Source: Verrucomicrobiales bacterium (lineage in GTDB: Bacteria; Verrucomicrobiota; Verrucomicrobiia; Methylacidiphilales; JAAUTS01). Taken from it: DNA of 33,253 nucleotides. Below the pieces are notes generated by a model. It saw only the letters and a program-made list of their open reading frames with translations, was not told the origin of the DNA and made no database searches. The position numbers were made by a program, and so were the translations under genes. Location: positions 1 to 33,253 of the forward strand of contig JAISDC010000247.1 of assembly GCA_031265105.1 (NCBI GenBank), given 5' to 3'. This document shows, one piece after another, positions 9,050-18,406 of this stretch. How positions within the stretch are numbered: position 1 is the stretch's first letter; every line of letters begins with the position of its first letter.

Positions 9050-10461
9050 GGGCCATGCCGTTGGGAACCGTGGCGGAACTGGCCGGCGGCCGGCTGGCGA
9101 GCGGGCCGGCGGCGCGTCACGCGCTGCGCGTGACCACGGACACGCGCGCGCTGCGGCCGGGGGATTTGTTCGTGGCCTTGTGCGGCGGCCGTTTTGACGG
9201 CCATGATTTTGTCGCGCAAGCGGCGCAACAGGGCGCGGTCGGCGTATTGGTGAGCCGGACGGACTCAGCGTCAGCGTTGCCGGCCGGTTGCGCGGTCATT
9301 CAGGTTGAGGACACCCTGGCCGGGTTGCAGCGGCTGGCGAAAAATTACCGGCGGACGCTGACCGTGAAAATCGTCGCGGTCACCGGCAGCAACGGCAAGA
9401 CCAGCACGAAGGAATTTGCCGCGGCGGTGCTGGGCGCGCGCTTCAAGGTGCATAAAACGGCGGGCAATTTGAACAACCACATCGGCGTGCCGCTGACGGT
9501 GCTCGGCATTGACGACACGCACGCCTACGCCGTGGTGGAGCTGGGCATGAATCATCCGGGCGAACTCGCGCCGCTGGTGGAGATTGCCAGACCGGACATC
9601 GGCATCATCACCAACATCGGCTGGGCGCACGTCGAGGCGTTCGGCGGGCGGGATGAAATCGCGCTGGAAAAGGCGCGGGTGTTCGCGGCGCTGCCCGCCG
9701 ACGGTCTCGCCGTGGTGAACGGCGACGACGAGCTGTCGCTGACGGTGGCGCGGCCGCTGACGGCGGCGCGGGTTGTGACCGTTGGCACCGGCGCTGACGG
9801 TGATTACCAAATCGTGTTAAAAAACAGCTCGCCGGCGGCCACGGAATTTTGGTTCGGCCGTACCAGCGCCGGCGCTGACGGGGTCGTGGTCGCCCTGCCG
9901 CTGGCCGGCTGGCACCTGGCGCGCAATGCGTCACTGGCAGCGGCGCTGGGCGCGGAACTGGGCGTGGCGTGGCCGCGCATCGCCGCGTCACTGGCAGCGG
10001 TGAAATTGCCGGGTAATCGTTTGTCGGTGAGAAAATTTCGCCGCGGCTGGCTGCTGGACGACACGTACAACGCCAGCCCCGATTCGATGCTGGCGGCGTT
10101 CGCGACACTGCAAAACTTGCCCGGCGCGGGATTCCGGGTCGCGCTGCTCGGCTCGATGGGCGAACTCGGCGCTGACAGCGAGCGGTTGCACCGCGAGGTT
10201 GGCGCGGCCGCGGCGCGGGCGGGATTCGAGATTTTGCTGGCGCTTGGCGACCACGCGCAGGATTTGGTCGCGGGTGCCGACACTGAAAGCGGCGGCAAGG
10301 TCTGGGCGAAGCATTTCGCCGACCATCAGGCACTGTCAGCGGCGTACGCGCGGGTCGCGCGGGCGGACGACAAGATTTTGGTGAAAGGCTCGCGCAGCCA
10401 GCGGATGGAACTGGCGGTGCGGGAACTGGAACGATTGGAGCGGTCATGTTGTATTTCCTGA
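9046..10461 (+). CDS. murF: UDP-MurNAc-tripeptide:D-Ala-D-Ala ligase MurF
   Basis: VAVTGSNGKTSTKEFAAAVL, NNHIGVPLTVL, ELGMNHPGELAPLVEIARPDIGIITNIGWAHVE, DDTYNASPDSMLAA. Confidence 0.95.
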   Translation: MRAMPLGTVAELAGGRLASGPAARHALRVTTDTRALRPGDLFVALCGGRFDGHDFVAQAAQQGAVGVLVSRTDSASALPAGCAVIQVEDTLAGLQRLAKNYRRTLTVKIVAVTGSNGKTSTKEFAAAVLGARFKVHKTAGNLNNHIGVPLTVLGIDDTHAYAVVELGMNHPGELAPLVEIARPDIGIITNIGWAHVEAFGGRDEIALEKARVFAALPADGLAVVNGDDELSLTVARPLTAARVVTVGTGADGDYQIVLKNSSPAATEFWFGRTSAGADGVVVALPLAGWHLARNASLAAALGAELGVAWPRIAASLAAVKLPGNRLSVRKFRRGWLLDDTYNASPDSMLAAFATLQNLPGAGFRVALLGSMGELGADSERLHREVGAAAARAGFEILLALGDHAQDLVAGADTESGGKVWAKHFADHQALSAAYARVARADDKILVKGSRSQRMELAVRELERLERSCCIS

Positions 10462-11543
10462 GTTATTGGCAAGATGAGTTCGGCCCGCTGCGGATGTTCG
10501 AATACGTGACCTTCCGCGCCGTGATGGCCGCGTTGTGCACCTTTGGGTTCACGCTGTGGGTGGGGCCGACGGTGATCCGGGCGCTGACGCGCCTGAAGCT
10601 CGGCCAGCCGATTCGCGGCCGGGAGGAGGTGCGCGAACTGGCGGATTTGCACGGCGGCAAAAAAGGCACGCCGACCATGGGCGGGCTGCTGATATTGTGT
10701 TCGCTGACGATGGGGGCGCTGTGCTGGTGCCGCACTGACAATCATTTCCTGTGGATGGTGCTGGTGCCCACCTTGCTGTTAGGCGTCCTTGGTTTTGTGG
10801 ACGATTACCAGAAAATCCGCCAGAAGAAATCCGCCGGCATCAGCAGCCGGCAGAAATTCCTGTGGCAAAGCGTCATCGCGCTCGCGGCGGGCGCGGCGCT
10901 GCTGTTGCATCCGGCGACCGCCGACGGCGCGCGGCTGTTGCAGGTGCCGTTTGTGAAACTGCCGGTGATTGACCTGGGCTGGCTGGCGCTGGGGTTGTTC
11001 GTGCTGGTCATTGTCAGCGCGTCGAACGCGGTGAACCTGACCGACGGGCTGGACGGGCTGGCGGCGGGCTGCACGCTGCCGGTGACGATGTTCTACGGCG
11101 TGCTGGCGTATCTGGTCAGTAATAAAATCTCGGCGGACTACCTGCTGCTGCCGCGCGTGCCGCAGGCCGAGGAATTGACGGTCTACGCGGCGGCGTTGGC
11201 GGGGTCCTGCCTGGGTTTTTTATGGTTCAACTGTCATCCGGCAAAAGTGTTCATGGGCGACACGGGGTCGCTGGCCATCGGCGGTTCCATCGCGCTGCTG
11301 GCGATTTGCGTGGGGCAGGAACTGCTGCTGGTGGTGGTGGGCGGCGTGTTAGTGATGGAGGCGGGGTCGGTGATTTTGCAGGTGGCGTCGTTCAAGCTGA
11401 CCGGCCGGCGGATTTTCGCCATGTCGCCGATTCATCATCATTTTGAACTGAAGGGATGGAGCGAAACCGCGGTGGTGGTGAGGTTCTGGATTTTGTGTCT
11501 GGTCTTCGCCGTCATCGGCCTGGCGACGTTGAAAATACGATGA
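10446..11543 (+). CDS. mraY: Phospho-MurNAc-pentapeptide transferase MraY
   Basis: KKGTPTMGGLLIL, GFVDDYQKIRQKKSAGIS, NAVNLTDGLDGLAAG, FMGDTGSLAIGG, MSPIHHHFELKGWSE. Confidence 0.97.
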   Translation: MLYFLSYWQDEFGPLRMFEYVTFRAVMAALCTFGFTLWVGPTVIRALTRLKLGQPIRGREEVRELADLHGGKKGTPTMGGLLILCSLTMGALCWCRTDNHFLWMVLVPTLLLGVLGFVDDYQKIRQKKSAGISSRQKFLWQSVIALAAGAALLLHPATADGARLLQVPFVKLPVIDLGWLALGLFVLVIVSASNAVNLTDGLDGLAAGCTLPVTMFYGVLAYLVSNKISADYLLLPRVPQAEELTVYAAALAGSCLGFLWFNCHPAKVFMGDTGSLAIGGSIALLAICVGQELLLVVVGGVLVMEAGSVILQVASFKLTGRRIFAMSPIHHHFELKGWSETAVVVRFWILCLVFAVIGLATLKIR

Positions 11544-12865
11544 AGGAAAATTTTGTCAGCGGCCGGCGGGTGGTCGTCATGGGACTGGGGGAAAGCGGCC
11601 GGGCCGCCGCCGAACTCTTGATACAGAAAGGAGCCGAGGTGATTATACGGGACAGTTATTTGAATGAGCGCATCGACCAGATGGCGCGGCAGTTGCAACT
11701 GCGCGGCGCGCGCGTGGAAACCCAGCCGGCGGGCTTCACGCCCTGCCGCTTCGACCTGGGCGTGCTGTCGCCCGGCATTGATCCACAGGTGCCGCTGGTG
11801 CGGCAACTGCGGCGCGAGCGCGTGCCCGTGGTCGGCGAGGTCGAGCTGGCCGCCCGTTTCTGCGACACGCCGGTCGTGGCGGTCACCGGCACCAACGGCA
11901 AAAGCACCACCACCGAGCTGGTGGCGGCGGCGCTGACCGCGGGCGGCTTGCGCACCACGGCCTGCGGCAACCTCGGCGTGCCGTTCAGCGACGTGGTGCG
12001 CGGCGGGGATTTTTACAATGTCATCACGCTGGAGGTGAGTTCGTTCCAACTGGAAACCATCGAGCGCTTCCGCCCGCGGGTGGCGGTGTATCTGAATTTC
12101 ACGCCCGACCATCTGGACCGTTACCCGACGCTGGCAGCGTATCGCCAGGCGAAAATTCGCATTTTCATGAACCAGACGGCGGAGGATTTTGCGGTGGTGA
12201 ATCCCGCTTGCGAGTTGCCGGCGCTGGCGGCGAAGAAAATCACCATCAGCGTTGATCATGATGACGCGGACTACACCTTCCGTGACGGGACGCTGTACGC
12301 GGGCCGGCAACCGGTTCTGGCGCAGGAATCAACCAACCTCCGCGGCCCGCACAACGCGGAAAACCAACTGGCGGCGCTGGCGGTGGCGGATCTTTACGGC
12401 GTGGCGCGGCCGGACGCGATCGCGGCGTTGCGCGCCTACCGCGCGCTGCCGCATCGTTGCGAGCCGGTGCGCGAACTGGACGGAGTGACTTACATCAACG
12501 ACTCCAAGGCCACCAATCTTGACGCGCTGGAAAAGGCGCTGGCCGGGCAGACCCGTCCGGTGGTGCTGATTGCGGGCGGCAAGGACAAAGGCTTTGATTT
12601 CGCGCCACTCAAGGCGCTGATGGTGAAAAAAGCCAGGGCGGTGGTCGCCATCGGCGAGGTGCAAAACCAACTGGTGCGGGCGTGGGGCCAGCATGTGCCT
12701 TGCCATCGCGCGGCGGATTTTGCCGAGGCGGTCAGCCTGGGCCGCCGCCTGGCGAAGCCGGGGGACACGGTGCTGCTGTCGCCGGGCTGCTCCAGCTACG
12801 ACATGTTCAAGAATTTTGCGGACCGGGGACAGCAATTCAAGGAACTGGTCGCCAAATTGTCCTGA
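11540..12865 (+). CDS. murD: UDP-MurNAc-L-Ala:D-Glu ligase MurD
   Basis: VAVTGTNGKSTTTELVAAAL, EVSSFQLETIERFRPRVAVYLNFTPDHLDRY, INDSKATNLDALEKAL, LLSPGCSSYDMFKNFADRGQQFKELV. Start at the ATG at 11540 (ATGA overlap). Confidence 0.96.
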   Translation: MKENFVSGRRVVVMGLGESGRAAAELLIQKGAEVIIRDSYLNERIDQMARQLQLRGARVETQPAGFTPCRFDLGVLSPGIDPQVPLVRQLRRERVPVVGEVELAARFCDTPVVAVTGTNGKSTTTELVAAALTAGGLRTTACGNLGVPFSDVVRGGDFYNVITLEVSSFQLETIERFRPRVAVYLNFTPDHLDRYPTLAAYRQAKIRIFMNQTAEDFAVVNPACELPALAAKKITISVDHDDADYTFRDGTLYAGRQPVLAQESTNLRGPHNAENQLAALAVADLYGVARPDAIAALRAYRALPHRCEPVRELDGVTYINDSKATNLDALEKALAGQTRPVVLIAGGKDKGFDFAPLKALMVKKARAVVAIGEVQNQLVRAWGQHVPCHRAADFAEAVSLGRRLAKPGDTVLLSPGCSSYDMFKNFADRGQQFKELVAKLS

Positions 12866-12897
12866 AAACAACATCAAACCGATAAGGAGAACATACC

Positions 12898-13767
12898 ATG
12901 AATGAGGAAATGAATGAGCAAAACGCAAAGACCCTGGCCAGCCCGAAGTTGTCCAGGATGGCATTAATCGTGGTGCTGGGAGTGCATGTGCTGGCGATTA
13001 CCGGCTTCATCGTTTATAGCCTGTTGAAGGGGAATGTCAGCGGCAAGGACCATGCCGAAATGATCGCCGGCCCGGAGGATAGCGGCGAGACCGCGACCGT
13101 TGCCGCCGGCGGCAGCCAGCCGACCATTGAAACCAATGCCGGTGAAGCCAATGTCAGCGCCCCGATGGCGGCGGACCTGACCGTGTCCGCGACCGCGGCG
13201 CCGGTAACGCCGATGCCCGGCCCGCAGGAGCCGATTTGGCATCCGACCACCGGCGGCCCGTCGGTCCCCGCGCCCGCGCCGGCTCCGGTGACGGCAAACG
13301 CCGGCGTTGTCTATACGGTGCAAAAGGGGGATTCGTTATATAAAATCGCCCGCCAGAGCGGGATCACCGTGGCGGAACTGAAGCAGGCCAACGGGCTGGT
13401 CTCCGACGCGCTGCAACCCGGCCAGACGCTGAATCTGCCGGCCGCGCTGACGGTGCCCGCCGGCGGTCAAGTCGCGTCAGCGTCGGCGCAGTCCGCGGCG
13501 CGCGCCGTCGCGACTGGCAGCGCCGCGGCGTCGTTCCAGAGCTACAAGGTGGCGCCGGGTGACACGTTGTGGAAAATCGCCCGTCAGTTCAACACCAAAC
13601 CCGACGTAATTGCCAGGGCCAACAACATCAGCGACCCGTCGAAATTGAAAGTCGGCATGGAAATCAAGGTGCCGGTGCCGGCCCGCGAGACCGCGCAACC
13701 GGCGGCGCAACCGCAGGCGGCGGTGCCCGACGTGGACGTGGCGGCGCTGCCGCATATCCGGAGTTAA
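12898..13767 (+). CDS. Bitopic protein with two LysM domains inside the dcw cluster
   Basis: N-terminal TM (ALIVVLGVHVLAITGFIVYSLL); Pro/Ala linker; LysM VYTVQKGDSLYKIARQSGITVAELKQANGL and YKVAPGDTLWKIARQFNTKPDVIARANNI; aaggag RBS upstream. Confidence 0.88.
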   Translation: MNEEMNEQNAKTLASPKLSRMALIVVLGVHVLAITGFIVYSLLKGNVSGKDHAEMIAGPEDSGETATVAAGGSQPTIETNAGEANVSAPMAADLTVSATAAPVTPMPGPQEPIWHPTTGGPSVPAPAPAPVTANAGVVYTVQKGDSLYKIARQSGITVAELKQANGLVSDALQPGQTLNLPAALTVPAGGQVASASAQSAARAVATGSAAASFQSYKVAPGDTLWKIARQFNTKPDVIARANNISDPSKLKVGMEIKVPVPARETAQPAAQPQAAVPDVDVAALPHIRS

Positions 13768-13772
13768 ACCGC

Positions 13773-14915
13773 ATGGGCAAATTCAGCGCCATTATTCTGC
13801 TGGGAGCGGTGTCGGCCCTCGTCGCCATCGGCTTCGTGATTCTGACCAGTGTCAGCGCCTTCGCTCCCGCGAACAATGGTAACGCCTATTACTTTGTTAT
13901 CCGCCAGGCGATTTTCCTGGGCGCGGGCGCGGGCGTTTGCTGGCTGGCCGCCAAGTGGGATTATCACCAGTGGAGCCGGTTTTCCCCGGCGCTGCTGGTG
14001 CTCGGGCTGGCGCTGATGGCGGCGTGTTTTTTGCCGCATTTCGGCGTGCGCGTCAATGGCGCCAACCGCTGGATCAACCTGGGCTTCATCCGGGCGCAAC
14101 CGGTGGAGCTGGCCAAGTTCGGGTTGATGGCCAGCCTGGCCTGGTGGCTGGGGACGCGCGCCGGCCAGTTGAAAAATTTCCGGGTCGGCGTGCTGGCGCC
14201 GCTGGGCATGTTGGTGGCGCTGGCGGTGCTGTGCCAGTGGCAGGATGATATCGGCAGCGCGGCGCTGATGCTGCTGGTGGCGCTGGGGCTGATGTTTGTC
14301 GCCGGCACCAGGCAACGTTACCTGGTCGTGATCCTGGCGCTGGGGGTTGGCGCCATTGGCTTGATGGCGTATGTCAAGCCGCAGAAATGGGCGCGGCTGA
14401 CCGCGTTTACCAACGTCGAACAACTGACCGACGGCATCAACCTGCAACCGCACAACGCGCTGATCGCCTTCGGCTCCGGCGGCATCAGCGGGCGCGGCCT
14501 CGGCCAGGGGGTGCAAAAAATGAAGTATCTGCCCGAGGCGCACACGGATTTTATCTTCCCGAACATCGGCGAGGAACTGGGCGTGATTGCCACGCTGCTG
14601 GTGGTGCTGGCCTTTCTGTTGCTGGTGCTGGCGGGCTGGGAAATCGCCTGCCATGCGCCGGATCAGACCGGTTTGCTGCTGGGGCTTGGCGCCACCTCGC
14701 TGATCGGTTTGCAGGGGCTGATGAACATGGCGGTGGTGACGGCGCTGATGCCGACCAAGGGCATCGGCCTGCCGTTTATCAGCTATGGAGGCTCCAATCT
14801 GTTGTTATGCTTTTTGCTGGTCGGGATTTTGTTGAACATTCATTTTCAGGCGATTTACGAACCGCGCAAGCGCCGGCCGGCCAGTCTGCCGGCTGCCATG
14901 ACGGCGCGGATGTAG
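13773..14915 (+). CDS. ftsW: SEDS-family glycosyltransferase FtsW
   Basis: NGANRWINLGFIRAQPVELAKFGLM, FGSGGISGRGLGQGVQKMKYLPEAHTDFIFPNIGEELG, PTKGIGLPFISYGGSNL. Confidence 0.95.
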   Translation: MGKFSAIILLGAVSALVAIGFVILTSVSAFAPANNGNAYYFVIRQAIFLGAGAGVCWLAAKWDYHQWSRFSPALLVLGLALMAACFLPHFGVRVNGANRWINLGFIRAQPVELAKFGLMASLAWWLGTRAGQLKNFRVGVLAPLGMLVALAVLCQWQDDIGSAALMLLVALGLMFVAGTRQRYLVVILALGVGAIGLMAYVKPQKWARLTAFTNVEQLTDGINLQPHNALIAFGSGGISGRGLGQGVQKMKYLPEAHTDFIFPNIGEELGVIATLLVVLAFLLLVLAGWEIACHAPDQTGLLLGLGATSLIGLQGLMNMAVVTALMPTKGIGLPFISYGGSNLLLCFLLVGILLNIHFQAIYEPRKRRPASLPAAMTARM

Positions 14916-14924
14916 GGACTGGTT

Positions 14925-16034
14925 ATGGCGAACATCGGCATAGCATGCGGGGGCACCGGGGGGCATCTTTATCCCGGACTGGCGGTGGCGGAGGCGCTGA
15001 CGGCGCGGGGCCATGCCGTCCGGTTGTATGTTTCCGCCAAGGACCTTGACCGCGCGGTGCTGGCCGATTACCCGGCCTTCGACAGTGTGACGCTGCCGGT
15101 CATCGGCTGGCCGGGCCTTGGTCCGCGGCTGCTGAAGTTCGCGCTGAACTTCTGGTCGGCCTGCCGTCTGGCCGGGCGCGAGACGCGCCAGCAGCAACTC
15201 GACGCGGTGCTGGGCATGGGCGGGTTTACCTCCGCGCCGCTCATCGTCAGCGCTACGCGGCGGGGGGTGCCGACGTTGCTGCACGAGTCCAACGCCATCC
15301 CCGGCAAAGTGACCCGGCTGCTGGCCAAGCGAGTGGACTCGGTGCTGGTCGGGTTCAACGAATGCGCCAGACAGTTGCCGAACGTCAACACCAGGTACAC
15401 CGGCACGCCGGTGCGTCGCACGCTGCATAAGCTGGCGCGAGAACAGGCGGCGAAGTTTTGGGGGTTGGCGGCGACGCCGTTCACCGTGGCCGTCATCGGC
15501 GGCAGCCAGGGGGCACGGGGGCTGAACCGGCTGGTGATTCAGGCGATGGTGGACTGGCAGCCGCTGAAAAATGACCTGCAATTCATCCACCTGGCCGGGC
15601 CACAGGAAAGCGATTTATTAGTAGCCAATTATCAGCGCAACGGGTTGCGCGCCGCGGTGCGGCCGTATTGCCGCGCGATGGAAAATTTGTACAGCCTGGC
15701 CGATTTGGTGATTGCCCGCGCGGGGGCGGCGTCGCTGACCGAAATCAGTTATTTCGGTTTGCCGTCGATGCTGGTGCCGTATCCCGCCGCCGCTGAGGAT
15801 CACCAGACCCGCAACGCGCAAATTTTTGTCAAGGCCGGCGCGGCGCTGCTGGTGCCGGAAGGCAAGCGCGCCGCGCCGCAGTTGGCGCGCGCGGTGTCGG
15901 ATTTGCTGGCCGACCGCGACCGGCTGGCGCGCATGTCCGCCGCCGCGACGGCGCTGAGCGTGCGCGACGCGGCGCGGCGCGTGGCCGAGGAAGTGCAACG
16001 GGTTTTGCCCGCGACTGACGGAGGGAGCGCGTGA
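14925..16034 (+). CDS. murG: UDP-GlcNAc:undecaprenyl-PP-MurNAc-pentapeptide transferase MurG
   Basis: IACGGTGGHLYPGLAVAEAL, GMGGFTSAPLIVSAT, HESNAIPGKVTRLLA, VIGGSQGARGLNRLV, RAGAASLTEISYFGLPSMLVPYPAAAEDHQTRNA. Confidence 0.95.
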   Translation: MANIGIACGGTGGHLYPGLAVAEALTARGHAVRLYVSAKDLDRAVLADYPAFDSVTLPVIGWPGLGPRLLKFALNFWSACRLAGRETRQQQLDAVLGMGGFTSAPLIVSATRRGVPTLLHESNAIPGKVTRLLAKRVDSVLVGFNECARQLPNVNTRYTGTPVRRTLHKLAREQAAKFWGLAATPFTVAVIGGSQGARGLNRLVIQAMVDWQPLKNDLQFIHLAGPQESDLLVANYQRNGLRAAVRPYCRAMENLYSLADLVIARAGAASLTEISYFGLPSMLVPYPAAAEDHQTRNAQIFVKAGAALLVPEGKRAAPQLARAVSDLLADRDRLARMSAAATALSVRDAARRVAEEVQRVLPATDGGSA

Positions 16035-18406
16035 ACCCCGACCGGCAAATCGACATGGCCGCGGCTTTATTGCACCAGCGCGGCGCGCGCGTCCACCTCG
16101 TCGCGGTCAGCGGCAGCGGCATGATCGGCCTGGCCAAATTGCTGCTCGACGCCGGCCTCACCGTCAGCGGCTCGGACTTGCAGCGCGGGAAACAAATCGC
16201 CGCGCTGGAACAACTCGGCTTGAAATTTTATCAGGGCCACGCCGCGCGGCAGGTGGACGGCGCGACGTTGCTGGGTTATTCGTCGGCGATTGGCGCTGAC
16301 AATGTCGAGCGCCGGGCCGCCGCTGACGGTGGCATCCCGCAATTCCGGCGCGCGGAAATTCTCGCGGCGCTGGCGCGGCGCCAGCGGCTGCTGACTGTCA
16401 GCGGCACGCATGGCAAGACGACGACGACGCTGATGCTCACGCGCATTTTCCAGGCGGCGGGGCGCGACCCCGGTTTTTACATCGGCGCGGACGTGCCGGA
16501 TTTCGAGTTCAGCGCGGGATTGGGCGCCGCTGACGGCGACCTGATTATCGAGGCCGACGAGAGCGACGGGACGCTGGCCTGTTACGCGCCCGCCGCCGTG
16601 CTGGTGCTGAATATCGAGCCGGACCATCTCGACCACTACGCTGATCTTGCACACATCAAGACGGCATTCCTCGCGCTGGCGCGGAAGTCCGGGACCCCGC
16701 CGGTGCTGTGCGCTGACGATGAATGTTGCCGCGAGTTGGCGCAACAGTTGCCGCTGGCGGTGACTTACGCGCTAGGGTACGACGCGGAATTTCGCGCGGC
16801 CAACCTCACGGTCAGCGCCGGCGCCTCGTCGTTCGACGTGACGCGGCGCGGCGCGACGCTGGGCGCGCTGACAGTGAACCTGCCGGGCCGACACAACGCT
16901 AGCAACGCGCTCGGCGCGGTGGCGCTGGCGCTGACCGCGGGCGTGCCGTTCGCCGACTGTCAGCGGGCGCTGGCCGCGATGCGCGGCGCGGCGCGGCGGT
17001 TTGAAATTTTGCACCGCGACGAAGATTATCTCGTGGTGGACGATTACGCCCATCATCCGTCGGAAATCCGCGCCACCCTGGCGGCGGCGAAAGATTGCGG
17101 CGCCCGGCGCGTGCTGGCGACGTTCCAGCCGCACCGGTACTCGCGCTCGTTGCATTTGCAACACGAGTTCGCCGGCGCGTTCGCTGACGCTGACCGCGTG
17201 TTCATCACCGACATTTACAGCGCGGGCGAGCCGCCGATTGACGGCGTGACGGGAGCGGCGTTCGCCGCCACGGTTGGCGAGCACGTGACTTACGCGCCGA
17301 CGCTGGACGATTTGCAGACGGCGCTGGCGCTGACGTTGCAGCCTGGCGATTGCGTGCTGACGATGGGCGCGGGCGATATTTGCAAAGTCAGTGTCAGCGT
17401 GGCGCGCGACTTGTGGATGTTTCGCCGGCTCCAGCAATTACTGACACCGTCGCCCCGTCATCCTGAGCGAAGCAACGAAGTTGCGCAGTCGAAGGATCGC
17501 GTTGACCCATCGAACGCTGACAGTGAGTTGCAAGCGTCTGGCGGGTCGGTGGTGAAATTGTACGAGCCGCTGAGTCGGCACACCACGCTGCGGGTGGGCG
17601 GGCCGGCGCAGTTCTGGGTTGAACCCGCTGACGATGAGGCGCTGCGGCGCGTGGCGGATTTTTGTCGCGCGCAAAACCTGCCGCTGACGGTCATCGGGCG
17701 CGGCTCGAATTTGCTGGTGCGCGACCACGGCATGCGCGGCGTGTGCGTTCATCTCGGCGCGCCGGCGTTTGGCGCAATCACCGTCAGCGGCGCTGAAATC
17801 AAGGCCGGGGCCGGCGCGCGCCTGCGCGACCTCGTCCACGCGGCGAAACGCGCGGGGTTGGGCGGGCTGGAATTTCTGGAGGGCATTCCGGGCAATCTCG
17901 GCGGGGCGCTGCGGATGAACGCCGGCGCGTTCGGCGGCGCGCTCGGCGAGGTCATCGTCAGCGTCCGCGCGCTGGCGCCCGACGGCAAAATCCTGGAACT
18001 TCCGCGCGCGGCGCTGACGATGAATTATCGCGACACGCCGCTGTTCGCCGACCATATCGCGCTCGGCGCGACCCTGCGCGGCGCTGCCGGTGACGCCGCC
18101 GCCATCGGCGCGAAACTCGACGACTTCCGGGCGCAACGCCACGCCGCGCAGCCGAAGCAGCCGAGCGCGGGCAGCACGTTCCAAAACCCGCCGGCACTGT
18201 CAGCGGGGCGGTTGCTGGAGGAACTCGGCTTGAAGGGAAAAAAAATCGGCGGCGCGCAATTTTCGGCTGTACATGCCAATTTTATTATCAATGATGGGAG
18301 CGCGACGGCCACGGACGCGCTGGCGTTGATTGAACTGGCGCGGCGCGCGGCGCGGGAGCGGCGCGGCGTGGAGTTGGAACTGGAAGTGAAGGTGCTGGGT
18401 GACTGA
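16031..18406 (+). CDS. murC-murB: Bifunctional MurC-MurB fusion (UDP-MurNAc:L-Ala ligase / UDP-MurNAc dehydrogenase)
   Basis: MurC half: TVSGTHGKTTTTLMLTRIF, IIEADESDGT, LNIEPDHLDHY, DDYAHHPSEI. MurB half: LSRHTTLRVGGPAQFWVEP, GRGSNLLVRD, GIPGNLGGALRMNAGAFGG, PSAGSTFQNP. Confidence 0.94.
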   Translation: MNPDRQIDMAAALLHQRGARVHLVAVSGSGMIGLAKLLLDAGLTVSGSDLQRGKQIAALEQLGLKFYQGHAARQVDGATLLGYSSAIGADNVERRAAADGGIPQFRRAEILAALARRQRLLTVSGTHGKTTTTLMLTRIFQAAGRDPGFYIGADVPDFEFSAGLGAADGDLIIEADESDGTLACYAPAAVLVLNIEPDHLDHYADLAHIKTAFLALARKSGTPPVLCADDECCRELAQQLPLAVTYALGYDAEFRAANLTVSAGASSFDVTRRGATLGALTVNLPGRHNASNALGAVALALTAGVPFADCQRALAAMRGAARRFEILHRDEDYLVVDDYAHHPSEIRATLAAAKDCGARRVLATFQPHRYSRSLHLQHEFAGAFADADRVFITDIYSAGEPPIDGVTGAAFAATVGEHVTYAPTLDDLQTALALTLQPGDCVLTMGAGDICKVSVSVARDLWMFRRLQQLLTPSPRHPERSNEVAQSKDRVDPSNADSELQASGGSVVKLYEPLSRHTTLRVGGPAQFWVEPADDEALRRVADFCRAQNLPLTVIGRGSNLLVRDHGMRGVCVHLGAPAFGAITVSGAEIKAGAGARLRDLVHAAKRAGLGGLEFLEGIPGNLGGALRMNAGAFGGALGEVIVSVRALAPDGKILELPRAALTMNYRDTPLFADHIALGATLRGAAGDAAAIGAKLDDFRAQRHAAQPKQPSAGSTFQNPPALSAGRLLEELGLKGKKIGGAQFSAVHANFIINDGSATATDALALIELARRAARERRGVELELEVKVLGD
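17457..17501. repeat. GTCATCCTGAGCGAAG...GTCGAAGGATC palindromic repeat inside the murC-murB ORF
   Basis: gtcatcctgagcgaagcaacgaagttgcgcagtcgaaggatcgcg: arms tcctgagcg.. / ..gtcgaagga with internal gcaac-gaa-gttgc hairpin; resembles a widespread intergenic repeat type. Confidence 0.7.
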
